A DNA stretch of 64,000 bases from Chrysoporthe austroafricana. Lineage: Eukaryota > Ascomycota > Sordariomycetes > Diaporthales > Cryphonectriaceae. Below are positions 11,904-22,607 of this stretch, one piece after another (within the stretch, counting starts at the first letter, position 1; every line of letters begins with the position of its first letter). The translations under genes and the position numbers were made by a program. Under the pieces are notes generated by a model, which saw only the letters and a list, made by a program, of their open reading frames with translations, was not told the origin of the DNA and did not search any database. The stretch lies in the NCBI GenBank assembly GCA_001051155.2, contig JYIP02000001.1, positions 930,001-994,000 of the forward strand, read 5' to 3'.

Positions 11904-14900
11904 ATGTCTCCAGGGCCGGCCGTCTGGAGCTCCCCTGAGCAGTCCTCGATCGCGGCCCAGGGGGTCTCCCCGCCCGCATCGACGGTCACAGTCAAGATCC
12001 AGCCGGACGGGGAGGGAACCAGCCCGGACGAGGATGGTGGCGGCCAGAGGATCAGCGGGGATGAGGCAGTGAGCGACGACGACGACCCTGTAGGAGAGGT
12101 TGCCAATCGGAATGGCAAGCGAAAGCGACCAATCTCCGTTTCGTACGTGCTGCTGTCCGCATTTAGGGCCCTTGTTGTCGACGACTTACCCTTTCCCCTG
12201 AGCCCTCTCCTAGACTTCCCCCGTCGCCCCGGAACTATTCCTCTTTCTGTCGCCGCCCAGCCCGTCCTCATTTGTCTTCCAAGTTTGTCGTTATGCTACA
12301 TACCTACATGTTGAACTCTTCCACCTGCCCAGAGACATGCCCTTCATAATTCTGCTCTCTGGCAGGGAAACCATGTCACATCAACTCTGTCCGCCGTGGA
12401 CTTGCTGCTGTTCTTCTCTCCCCATGTCTCCCCGTGTTGGCACGCCATCGGCGCACCTCCAATATGAGACCGTCGAGGTGGACCCGCCAGCCGCAGCGAC
12501 TTCACCCGAGCCCGACCCAAAGAAGAGCAAGGTTGCTGACGAGAATCCCATCCCAAGGTGCGAGCTATGTAAGCAGAGAAAGGTGCGGATATGAGAACCC
12601 ACTCCTGATGTTATTCCCTTCTGTCCATGATCCTCTCATCTCGAGGCCAGTACCGGTGATCGATGCGAGGTATCTCGGCCGAGATACAGACTGACACCAT
12701 GTGCGATATAGGTGAAGTGCGACCGCGGTCAGCCCTCTTGCGGCTGGTGCAGTCGCAATGGCCAGCTGTGCGAATACAAGGAGCGCAAGAAGCCGGGCCT
12801 GCGCGCCGGCTACGGGCGTGAGCTTGAGCAGAGGCTCGACAAGCTCGAGGAGATCCTGCGTGCCCACTCGGAGATAATACACGCGACCTTCACCGCCGCC
12901 CAGTCTGCCCCTACGGGGCTGATATCTCACCACCCGCCGCCCTCGAGCATCCGGGGGAGCAATGCAAGTATCCCCAGCGACCACGGCACGCCGCGAGAGG
13001 CTCCGCCGCCCATCTTCGCCAGGGCGGACTCGGTGCGGACGAACCAGGCCCAGGCGGAGACGGCCCTGTTCCTCCAGAAGCCTTCTACGTATCCGCCCGG
13101 CACCCAGACGATGGACTTCGGGATACCGCCCCCGACGCCCACCCTGCACGACGGCATGGCATCCGCCGTCAACATGTCCGGCTTGTCACCCACAAACCAC
13201 AGCCACATCTCAGGAATCTCGGGAGTGTCGTCGGCGGCGGGGATGCCCAGTGCCGCAGCACAGGAGTACTATGGTACCAATGGTGCTGCTCCAATGCCGT
13301 CGCCGACCGTGAACCTTGCGCATTCGCAGAGCCAAGGCCTATCTTCGGACCAGGATCTGCCCCCTTACGACCTGCTGTACGCCTTAGTGGATCTCTATTT
13401 CAAGCACATCAACACGTGGTGTCCAATACTGCACCGAAAGACAACCCTAGATTCACTTTTCGGGCCGTCGATGATAGAAGAAACAGACAAGATCCTGCTG
13501 CACGCCATTGTGGCCACCACTCTGAGGTACTCCACAGATGCCAGGCTGACGGACGAGAGGAGGAGGCATTATCATGCCATATCAAAGCAGCAAGTCCTGC
13601 TCTACGGCATGGAGAGCTCATCTGTCAAGTCTCTCCAGGCCTTGGTCATCCTCTCCCTCGACCTCTGCGGTGACAGCAACGGGCCGCCCGGCTGGAACAT
13701 CATGGCCCTCATTACCCGGTCTGTCGTGCAGCTTGGTCTGGCCGTCGAGTCGAGCTCCTTCAGCGTCAGCCCTAACTTTACTTCCATCTACACCCTGCGC
13801 GCCATGATCCTGCCCGAGCCCAAGGACTTCATCGAAGAAGAAAGCCGACGACGTCTTTTCTGGATGATCTATCTGCTCGACCGCTACGCCACGATCGCGA
13901 CAGCTTTTGAATTTGCCCTGGACGATCGCGAGATCGACCGCACCCTCCCGTGCCGCGACGACCTGTGGATGAAGAACCAAAAGGTCGAGACGCGCTGGTT
14001 CAGCGATCACCAGAACGCCATACAACATGAGCCGCACAACGGCGACTCCCCGGAGTTCAAAATGGACAACCCGCAAAACCTCGGCGCCTTCTCCTATTAC
14101 ATCGAGATACTAGGAATCCTGACCAAGATCCACAACTTTCTTAAGCAGCCCGTCGACATCTCCGCCCTCTCCGATGTGGAGCAGTGGCAGATGCGCTACA
14201 AAGACCTCGACAACACGCTCACGTCCTGGAAGTTCGGGCTCCCGGGCGAGTTCGGCAACATGGCGAAGCTCTTCCAGCCCGGCAGCGCCAAGCAGCTCAA
14301 CTGTGGCTGGGTGATGCTGCACGCCACCTACCACACGGCCGTAATCCGGCTGCACTCGTCCGCCGCGTACCCGACCACCCGCTCCCCGATCTTCCATCCC
14401 TCCTACAGCGCGAGCCAGCGCTGCCACGGCGCCGTCGAGAACATTCAGGCCCTCGGCGAGTTCGTCGCCACCAACGGGCTCCTCTCCAAGCTCGGCCCGC
14501 CCTTCGCGTTCACGCTCTGGGTCGCGGCGCGCCTGCTGCTCGTCCACGGCAGCACGGTCGAGCACAAGCTATCCCCGCAGCTGCCCTTCTTCGTCGACTG
14601 CCTGCGCGAGATGGGCCGGTACTGGCCCGTCGCGGCGCGGTACTGCAGCCTGCTCGAGCGCGTGCTGGACGAGTACCGCGAGGCTGAGCGGCAGGGGGGC
14701 ACGGGGATGCCGGGCGAGAACGGCGCGCAGCCGGGGCCACAGCCGACGAGCGTCAAGATCCTCGCAGATATGCGGCGGACGGCTTTCGACCTGGATTTCC
14801 TCATTAGCCGGCAGCCGCGGCATGTGCCCGGCCCCGCTGGGCCGGGCGTCACGGGCGCCACGCCGGGGCCCTCCGGCGGCGCCCCGATGGGGGGCATCAG

Positions 14901-15207
14901 CGGGTTCTCCGGCAGGAACAGCAGGTACCCCAGCGTCACACCGGCGAGGACGCCGCAGCCGAACGACCTCGAGTACGTCGACATCTTTGACTTTTTCAAC
15001 GTCCCGCGCCTGCCTTTCGGGGCGCCGGCGGACGTCGGGGGCATGCCCGCCGAGAACGGGAACGGGGCCGGCAGGGACGGTGCGCAGGGCGGCAGCATGC
15101 CTCCGGAGACGAATGGAAACGCTAATGAGTTTAACATCACTGATTTCATGGTGGACGCCAACCGGGACTGGCTGTTCAAGCAGGATGGGGCGAAGTTTCT
15201 TGCTTGA
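11904..15207 (+). CDS. Large Zn2Cys6 transcription factor with Fungal_trans domain (919 aa)
   Basis: Three exons: 11904-12142, 12558-12582 and 12712-15207. The middle exon is only 25 nt and encodes CELCKQRK, completing the zinc cluster C81-x2-C84-x6-C91-x6-C98-x2-C101-x6-C108. An acidic N-terminal segment ending in NGKRKRPISVS comes before the cluster, and a coiled-coil linker follows (ELEQRLDKLEEIL). The middle-homology domain starts near residue 310 (LYFKHINTWCPILHR) with RRRLFWMIYLLDRY at its core. The C-terminus is Gly/Pro-rich and ends in an acidic-aromatic segment that may activate transcription. Introns are 415 and 129 nt; the second has a CTGAC branch point. It lies between lraC and lraA, so a role like RhaR/PDR-1/TRC1 is a reasonable inference, but orthology is not shown. 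Confidence 0.87.
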
Positions 15208-15987
15208 GCTGAGCATTTGAGGATTTGGAGGGGTTGGGGGGGGGGGGGTTTCGGGTGATAGCAACCAAAAAGACATGAAATGCCGGCACGGTGATGAGGG
15301 TCAGCATGCATATATATGGGTCTCAGCATTAACCATCATATCTTTATGGTCCGGCGTCTTGGGCTTATCCCATCGGTCGAAGTACAACGTTTGTGTATAT
15401 ATATCGTCATGAAGAAGGAAGATAACTTGGTGATACCTCAATTATCCCGATGTATGCAAGCATGTGAAAAGCTTAATCTGTAATATGAAACGGAACGCCT
15501 TTCCCAGTTCATATACGTGTTCTATAGAGAGTGGAGTCTTGTTCCGGTGTCTGCCATGTCTAGCCTGACCGACTATCTTGCTACCCTGGCTCACCCTTCC
15601 AACAGCCCTGTACAGGTCTCATCTTGTCAAAGTCGTTCAATGTCATACTCACAGTCTAGGTAGGGTTAGGAGAAAAGGTATCGAAACCGCAGGCGCTGGC
15701 TTGAATACACTAGCCAGCACCCCAGCCAGCAAGTGCCTTTTAATATCTCAAGAAATCCAAGGTGGGGGAGTCAATGCCCCAGAGCCTCTTGAGAGAGCAT
15801 CCATCTTTCTCTCATCTTACCACCGTGCCCACACCGACCCTAACCTCAATCACCTATTCCACTTCTGCACCCTTCCCACAGGCGACCTTCCACGGTCGCA
15901 GTATTCCATCTCGACGTTGTCAGCTCACGAATCGCAATTCGTCCGGCACTCTCAAGGAGGCTCCATTCGGAGAGCCACATCTCCAAG
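15208..15987. other. Intergenic region, no gene seen
   Basis: 780 bp holding the regulator 3' end (a G-run follows the stop) and the pyrimidine-rich upstream region of the next gene. No supported gene. Confidence 0.5.
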
Positions 15988-16915
15988 ATGCCTCGAGCTA
16001 TAGCCACGTCGGATCCAGGTATTTATCCAGGGCTATCATTGACCACAAGACAGCATACTGACCGAGATATCTCATACAAGCGGTCATCCCCTCCATAGAC
16101 GAATACCCCGACTACTTCTTCGCCTTCACCGGGACCTGCGGCCACGATTGCACCAATGATCAGTTCGGCGTCAAGGGTCTCGGGTCAGACGCGGGCTTCA
16201 TCGCCCGGGACAAAGTGCACGAGTCACCTCTTCCGAAGGCTATGGTCAGCTCCATTGGTGGCTCAACTGACGAACATGCCAACTGGAGCCGGGCTGAGGT
16301 GAATCCCCAGGTACACACGAAACGGGTGGTGGTCATTTTCTGTCCTCCATGCATCCAGGCTATCACGACTGCGGTGTCGATCTGCGAAGACCAGAAGAAT
16401 GAGGTTGTTGAGTGGCTTATTCGAGTTGAGTACGCACAAACCCTTCCACCTGCAAGAGAGAATTTGACGCTCACTGTCACGTCATCCCTAACAGTAACCG
16501 TCTCGGCTGCGAGTGCTGTGCCAACAAGGCTAGTGCCTTGGCTCGGATAGAGATGATCGCAGACACGATCGCGGACATCGAGTCACGCCACCACTGGGCC
16601 TCAGCATCCACCCCCGAGACGAACTGGATGGAGCATATCGACCGCTCCTGGCTGGAGCGGATCCTGTACGACGAGGGTGTCGGCGGGGCTTCCACCAGCC
16701 CTCTGATCGCCTCATCGTCAACGAACATCAAGCCGGCCGTCGGTACACCTCGGGACTGTGCTGCCATCCGTGAGATGCTCACCTTGGACCATGAACACAG
16801 GCGCCTCAAGACGGTTGCCGTCATCCTTGCTGATGCAGACCACGCAGCGTGGATCATCAACTCGGACCCCTTCCCCGCCTTGAATCGACCGCCCCGTGGA
16901 TTAGGTACGTGCTAA
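15988..16915 (+). CDS. Hypothetical protein, four exons (246 aa)
   Basis: Not recognised. A consistent four-exon model is 15988-16018, 16081-16298, 16359-16429 and 16495-16915, with all phases preserved and a TACTGACC branch point in the first intron. The product starts MPRAIATSDP and continues VIPSIDEYPDYFFAFTGTCG. It has a Cys-rich spot, LGCECCANKASALARIE, near residue 110, and ends RPPRGLGTC. No signal peptide or membrane span is seen. The second intron could instead start 13 nt later at a GTACAC donor. The last exon could continue past a GTACGT at its end into an open frame at about 16930-17147, but that intron would be only 32 nt, so I end it at the TAA. It lies between the large regulator and lraA, so co-regulation is possible but unproven. 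Confidence 0.55.
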
Positions 16916-17822
16916 GCGGGATAGAGGCTATCCAGTGATGGTGTGTACGGAGGCTATGAGGAATTGCTACCCACAGGACGTGGCCATGTACACTATAATA
17001 CACACCCATGATGAGACTGAAAATAGTTCCTCGTATCGTTATGCTGGTGACTTCAACAGCACTAGCCATCATGTGTGTCCAACCGCTAATCCTCCGTCTT
17101 TCCGACTGCCAATCCCCGGCCCTCCGAGAAACCTTCCGAAAAGCTAACGTATTTCTCAAGACGCAATGCTCGATCTTGTAAACCGAGGCGAGTGTCGAGA
17201 AGCCATCGCTGGCGCTGGGAAACCCTGCCGCTGATATAGGGAGGCAAGGAGGGGGCTCAGAGCGAGGCTAGCGTCAATTGAAAAGACTGAAGCTGGCGCA
17301 CAGCACTAGGGGTCAGGTCAAGCTCACTTCGAGATCGAGAGCCCTTTCTGGTCTGCTCGTGGCGTGCTTCGTCGCTGTGAGCGCTGGGTCACGGCGAGGT
17401 GATGGAGGGACGTCGCCTCGCTCTCAGATGCCCCGAGGCCGGCCCCACCACGCAAGACCCCTGGCCCTTGTCTGCTGCAGGGTTCCCCACGATCGGTGCC
17501 GTTGATCGACGAGGAGTGACGAGCCTCCTCAAACTCCGTCGCAGGGAGGGCGACCATGGAGAGAGTGTGTATATCCGAGTATGACCCTCCCAGACCACCT
17601 TCTGCTCCTCGCTGTATATTGCTGAGAGGCGTTTCGTTCCATCTAAGCAGGCAGTCTGTTAGCACCCTTCATACTCTCTCCTACTCAGTATACCATTCTT
17701 GACCCCACAGTCTGGTTCACGAGGTCCTGTCTTGGTGGGAGACAACAGCATATCTCGTCCACCAGCAGATCCCAGGCATATAGCATAGTCTCAACTTGGG
17801 TCAGACCGGAGCAGCCACCACA
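16916..17822. other. Intergenic region upstream of lraA
   Basis: About 0.9 kb. It includes a 70-codon open frame at 16935-17147 that could be an unassigned extra exon of the preceding gene, and the lraA promoter. No TATA box or operator can be assigned with confidence. Confidence 0.45.
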
Positions 17823-18647
17823 ATGGCACCCACGAACCTCCTCGCCGGCAAGACAGCAATCATCACAGGCGGCACGACCGGCATAGGCCGCGCCATCTGC
17901 CTCGAGTTCCTCAGGCAGGGCTGCAACGTCGCGGTGAACCACCTGGACCTTGAGAAGGACAGGCCGCACCTCGAATCCCTCATCGCGGAGGCTGCCGGGC
18001 TCAAGGCCGCAGCCGCGGCGGGTCAGGCAGTCGGCGCCCTCGCCCACCTCCCGGGGGATGTGACGGACCCGGCGACGGGCACGAAGCTCGTCGCCTTCGC
18101 GCTCGAGGCCTTCGGGACGGGCCGCCTGGACGTCTGCGTGAGCAACGCCGGCATCTGCACCTTTGCCGAGTTCCTGGACCTCCCCGCCGACCTGTATAGC
18201 CGGACGGTCCGCACCAACCTCGACGGGGCCTTCTACGTCGTTCAGGCCGCCGCGCGCCAGATGGCGCTGCACCAGACCCCGCCCGGCGGCTCCGTCATCG
18301 GCATCTCGTCCATCAGCGCGCTCGTCGGCGGCGGCGGCCAGACGCACTACACGCCCACCAAGGCCGGCGTCCTGTCGCTCATGCAGAGCACGGCGGTCGC
18401 GCTCGGCAAGTACGGCGTCCGTTGCAACGCCCTCCTCCCCGGCACGATCCGGACGCAGCTCAACGACGAGGACCTCGCCGACGACGCCAAGCGGACCTAC
18501 ATGGAGGGCAGGATACCGCTCGGCCGGACCGGGGAGACCAGGGACCTGGCGGGCCCGGCCGTGTTCCTGGCCTGCGAGGAGCTGAGCGGGTACGTCACCG
18601 GAGCGCAGCTCCTGGTCGACGGCGGGGCGTTTGTAAACTTCCAATAG
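17823..18647 (+). CDS. lraA: L-rhamnose 1-dehydrogenase (SDR)
   Basis: Single exon of 274 residues from the ATG at 17823; the open frame runs upstream but has no other ATG. It has the SDR motif TGGTTGIG (15-22), SNAG (107-110), and the catalytic serine in GISSISALVGG with Y176 and K180 (HYTPTK). The blocks VVNH-like NVAVNH, QTHYTPTKAG, SLMQSTAVALGKYG and the end QLLVDGGAFVNFQ closely follow the known fungal L-rhamnose 1-dehydrogenases (Scheffersomyces LRA1/RHA1 type). It oxidises L-rhamnose to L-rhamnono-1,4-lactone with NAD(P)+, the first step of the pathway that lraC continues. It is very GC-rich at third positions, like lraC and GH5. It should be induced by rhamnose (family knowledge). Confidence 0.92.
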   Translation: MAPTNLLAGKTAIITGGTTGIGRAICLEFLRQGCNVAVNHLDLEKDRPHLESLIAEAAGLKAAAAAGQAVGALAHLPGDVTDPATGTKLVAFALEAFGTGRLDVCVSNAGICTFAEFLDLPADLYSRTVRTNLDGAFYVVQAAARQMALHQTPPGGSVIGISSISALVGGGGQTHYTPTKAGVLSLMQSTAVALGKYGVRCNALLPGTIRTQLNDEDLADDAKRTYMEGRIPLGRTGETRDLAGPAVFLACEELSGYVTGAQLLVDGGAFVNFQ

Positions 18648-19103
18648 GTGGAGAGGGGGGGTTTCTTGCCAGGGCGTGTTGGCCGATAGGGGCTCAGCCT
18701 GGCCAAGCGGCGTGAGACGAGCATGCACGTCGTGCCGGAAAGACCACAGCAACCTTGGAAGCAATACCGCCGGGATCTGTTGATAGCCCACGCTTGGGAT
18801 TCAGAAACGGCCCATACCAGCAACGCCCTTTCATCATCAGAAAGGTGCCACCTAATTTAAAACTTCATTGGTTGTGACAATTGAAGACAGCATAGCGACT
18901 TCACTGATGGGAGGCGCAACCCTGCCATTAGTCTACTACGGCGGTTAGGCTCGCCAATTTATAGCACTTTGAGACGAGACTTGACTTGAGGAACGCAAGG
19001 CGTTTTTGTCTTGAAATTGTTACGTACAGAGGCAATAACAATATTTACAGAGAAACCAGAAGTGTGTCCAGATTCCGGGGCTAGAACCGCTGCGAGCATC
19101 CAC
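18648..19103. other. Convergent intergenic spacer
   Basis: 456 bp between the lraA and GH5 stop codons. It holds the 3' ends of both genes and nothing else recognisable. Confidence 0.5.
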
Positions 19104-20357
19104 TTAAGAGGGATAGTACTTGGAGAGAAGGCTCTCGTACGCCACGTAGCCGATGCCAGACGGAGGCTCGAAGGCGTAGATGTAAGTGTTGCCCCACCAG
19201 GGGCCAGCGCCCCACCACATGGCACCGAGCCAGACGTCGTTGTTCTCGGACATGTAGTCGAGCATGCCGGTGACGGCCGTCTCGCAGTCGGAGTTGACGC
19301 CGCCGGCGAACTCGCCGAGGATGCCGATCTTGCCGTTCTCCTTGAGCCACTGGGTGGCGGCCGTGACGCGGTTCTCGCCGATGGTGGTGTTCACGCAGGT
19401 CGACGAGGTGCCGGAGCCGTCGCTGTCGAGGTACTGGTGCATCTCGTAGACCAGGAGGTTGTCCACGGTGTCGGTGATGTTGCTCATGTACTCGCTGTTC
19501 CCCGAGGTCGTCCAGGTCCACGCGCCGGTGTAGGACGTACCCTCGACGAAGATGTACTGCGTGGTCGCGCCGGCGGCGCGGATGGCCGAGACACAGGCCT
19601 GCATCAGGTCCGCGGTCTGGCTGTCCGTGGTCATGTCGTGGGGCTCGTTGTTGCAGTCGAAGACCACGTTCGAGTTGTCGGCGAACTCGGTGGCCAGGTT
19701 CGTCCAGAAGGTCGAGAAGTCCGACGTGGAGGAGATGATGCTGCCGTCGTACCGCGCGTAGTTGTGGGGGTCGAGCACGGCGTAGCTGCCCGCCTTGGTG
19801 ATGTAGTCGACCACGGTGGTCAGGTTGGCCAGGTAGTCGGCGTCCAGCGTCGCCGTCATCGTGCTCTGGGCCAGGCGCTCCATGAGGAAGGGGATCCGGA
19901 AGATGTTCATGCCATTGTCGATGAGGACCTGGATGGCCGACGTGTTGGGGAAGATGTAGTCGGTCCCGTAGACGCCGGGGATGTCGCCGGTCCCGAACTC
20001 AGCGCCGGACTCGCTGGCGCCGAAGAACTTGAAGCCGCTGGAGCTGCCGGACGAGGCGGCGCTCGACGAGCTAGCCGCAGCCGCGGCAGACGACGCGCTG
20101 CTGCTCGTCGTAGCAATAGCGGCGACGCTGGCGGCGCTGCTGGAGACGACAGAAGCGAAGGTCGTCGCGGCGCTGGTGGCAACAGGAGCAACGCTCGTAG
20201 TACTGCTGGTGGCAACCGGGGCGGCGCTCGCGATGCTGGTGGCTTCGGCCACGGCTGAGCTCGAGCTCTTGCTCTTACAGCTCCGTCGCTGGGCTCCCGG
20301 AGCCGCCAGAGCAGAGGCCGCGAAACCAGCCGCGAGCAGGGAAGTAGAAACACGCAT
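19104..20357 (-). CDS. Secreted GH5 endo-beta-1,4-glucanase, linker without CBM
   Basis: Single exon of 417 residues. A signal peptide ([18 protein letters not shown]) is followed by a Ser/Thr/Ala-rich linker at about 22-108 and a GH5 catalytic domain of the Cel5A/EGII type (subfamily 5-like). Catalytic residues are E238 in DCNNEPH (acid/base) and E349 in GILGEF (nucleophile). Other marks are [20 protein letters not shown] and the tryptophan cluster [11 protein letters not shown]. It cleaves internal bonds in cellulose and related beta-glucans outside the cell. Relatives with such a linker usually carry an N-terminal CBM1 cellulose-binding module. Here only the linker remains, next to a short basic Cys-containing stretch (RRSCKSK). 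A 415-codon antisense ORF is a shadow. Confidence 0.92.
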   Translation of the reverse strand: MRVSTSLLAAGFAASALAAPGAQRRSCKSKSSSSAVAEATSIASAAPVATSSTTSVAPVATSAATTFASVVSSSAASVAAIATTSSSASSAAAAASSSSAASSGSSSGFKFFGASESGAEFGTGDIPGVYGTDYIFPNTSAIQVLIDNGMNIFRIPFLMERLAQSTMTATLDADYLANLTTVVDYITKAGSYAVLDPHNYARYDGSIISSTSDFSTFWTNLATEFADNSNVVFDCNNEPHDMTTDSQTADLMQACVSAIRAAGATTQYIFVEGTSYTGAWTWTTSGNSEYMSNITDTVDNLLVYEMHQYLDSDGSGTSSTCVNTTIGENRVTAATQWLKENGKIGILGEFAGGVNSDCETAVTGMLDYMSENNDVWLGAMWWGAGPWWGNTYIYAFEPPSGIGYVAYESLLSKYYPS

Positions 20358-22607
20358 AATGAATGGATGCGCGGCTAAGGCGAATGAAAAGAGTGTATGG
20401 GATGGGTGAACTGTGGACTGGGGAGGATGTCCCAGGGGCTCAACTCTGCAAGAAGAAACTGCCTTATATTAGAACCTGAATAGGACCTCAGCGAGTAGTC
20501 CGCATCGCCTGATTCCACCTAAGCTATTTACCCAATATGGCCAGGAGTGCATCACGTCAGGCCTCAGGGGCGCTCGACCCTGCTATCCAGTTCAATCTCG
20601 AGCGAGGATCGCGAGTGGCGGAAAATTGAAGGGCGGAATCGTCACCCTTTCTCGAAATTATCAATCTGGCGGGCAATTCTTGAAACATCACCAGATCCTC
20701 AGTGGACGTCAATTTGAAACGTCGGTTGGCGGGTGGACCCCCTCCTGTAAAAAGGCCTTGCTAGTCCCAGAGCCTAGGCGGTTCTAGATAGCCAGGTCAT
20801 TACGTATGTATATTAAGCGAGTCCCTATACGCGGTCAAGAGATCTCAGGAATTCGACGCCAACAAAATTTAGACTCCCGGAAGGACGACTTGTGTATAAC
20901 GACCTGATTGTTGTGGAGCATTGTTCTCGTCATAAGAAACGGTTGTCTTCCGAGGCTTACAGCATCTCGAGACCTTCACTGCAAGGACGTGCAATCCGAT
21001 ATCCACCATCGCTAAGGAGCAGCATTGGTCAACCATGTCTCTAAACCAGTAATCGTGTGATGGCTGCGTGTGTGTATGCCAATTATTCGTAACGTAGCGT
21101 CGGGGAAGAACCACGGACTGGAGCATATGGATTCTCTCTTCGGAGATTCTTGCGTCGACCATGAAGTCACGAGTAACATACATGAGAATTGTAGTTACAT
21201 GTACATGATTGTTGCAGCAGCAGCTGAATCGCCTGCCAGATTTTATTCAAGGCCCCAGTGTTTTTTGCTTCCTCTGCCGACCTTGTCTCGAACTCGGTGA
21301 TCGGAACGAGGCTAATTTGTTATTATTTTTCTGGTCCGTATGTGGGGGGGTGGGTTCCCCATCGTCAAGGTCCCCAGAACAACTTCAATTGAGAAAAGCA
21401 CTATTGCTCCAAGCACTGTCTATGTTCTTGGGCCTTGTATTTGCTCCTCGTGCAACTCTTTTTGATTACTGACCAGAACGTCATAGACAACTCAATATAG
21501 AGTTTGCTCGTATGGTCATCTGGACTCGTCTGCGTAATTATCCGCACAGCCATTTAGCTGCCAATGGCATGCCTAAATTAACTTGATGACTGCGCGAACA
21601 TTCTGCAGACAAGCTAAGAATCGCCGTTTTCATGGCCTGAAGCCAACTGTATGATCCTAATTCCACTTGCACGGCTATCAACTATAGAGCATCTTTGGTG
21701 TCCTGCAGACCCTTCTAGATGTGAGACGTGAGACTTTGTCAAATTCAATGGGAGGCTCTCAAGTGTCCCCAGTGTCATCGTGGACAACTGTCTTCCTGGA
21801 ATTTTCAGTACATGAGCCATTAGTTTGCGCGCCCAAGACAAAACTATTAATACAATGTAATCGAACCTAGAGGTCCATGTAGGGAGAAGACCAGAACCGA
21901 AAATTGGGTAGAGAAGCAACATCCATACTGGAGAGGGGATACACATGAACATATCATGCATTGCTAACAAAGAGGGCCAAGCGCAAGGCTTTATCGCCTC
22001 AGGTCCGTTGCTCTATTCGGAAGGCATGAAGGAGAGTAAGCCCTGAATGGCCTCTTACAGCAGAGATCATCAAATGCTGTGCAAGCACTGACACAATTGT
22101 ACCAAAATTCAGACAATAGCAGCTAGGGCCGTGTTTCATACTAAGTAGACTAGTATAGGGCATAAAAAGAGAATTGTGTCAGATAACGTGATTGCTTTTG
22201 CAAGAATAATGCCGCGAGGCTGAGGAATAGCTGAGAGTCGCCTAACCGCACATACCATCTGTGGACATGAGCCCTACCTGACCCAGGGGGCAGCTGTCCA
22301 CAGCCACAGGCGAGTTCAAGCTATATCACGGCGGCGCTTAGCGGAAGACCCTCCAGCCATCTGCCTCACTGTAATGCACACATGTAGAGATGGATGCATG
22401 TCTCGAAACCTCGAGTATGCTCAAATTTGGGGTATAGTCAATAGGACCACCATCCGCCAGCCTTGCCTTTCACCCCAACTCGCCCCGAATGTTTCACACC
22501 TCGCCCAATCTTGATTAAATCCCGCGAACACTCGCGGGTTGGTCCAATCGTTCACGTTGAATCATACATCGCAATGCGCAGCGCTCCTCGGCTTGCTGGC
22601 ATGCACC
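20358..22607. other. Intergenic region, no gene seen
   Basis: 2.25 kb, moderately AT-rich. It includes the GH5 promoter at the left and the 3' side of the splicing-factor gene at the right. Short ORFs in all frames show no recognisable protein or splice pattern. Confidence 0.5.

Noticed and set aside
19011..20258. 415-codon plus-strand ORF over GH5
   Set aside because: Antisense shadow of the GH5 gene with low-complexity Val/Gly/Ala content.
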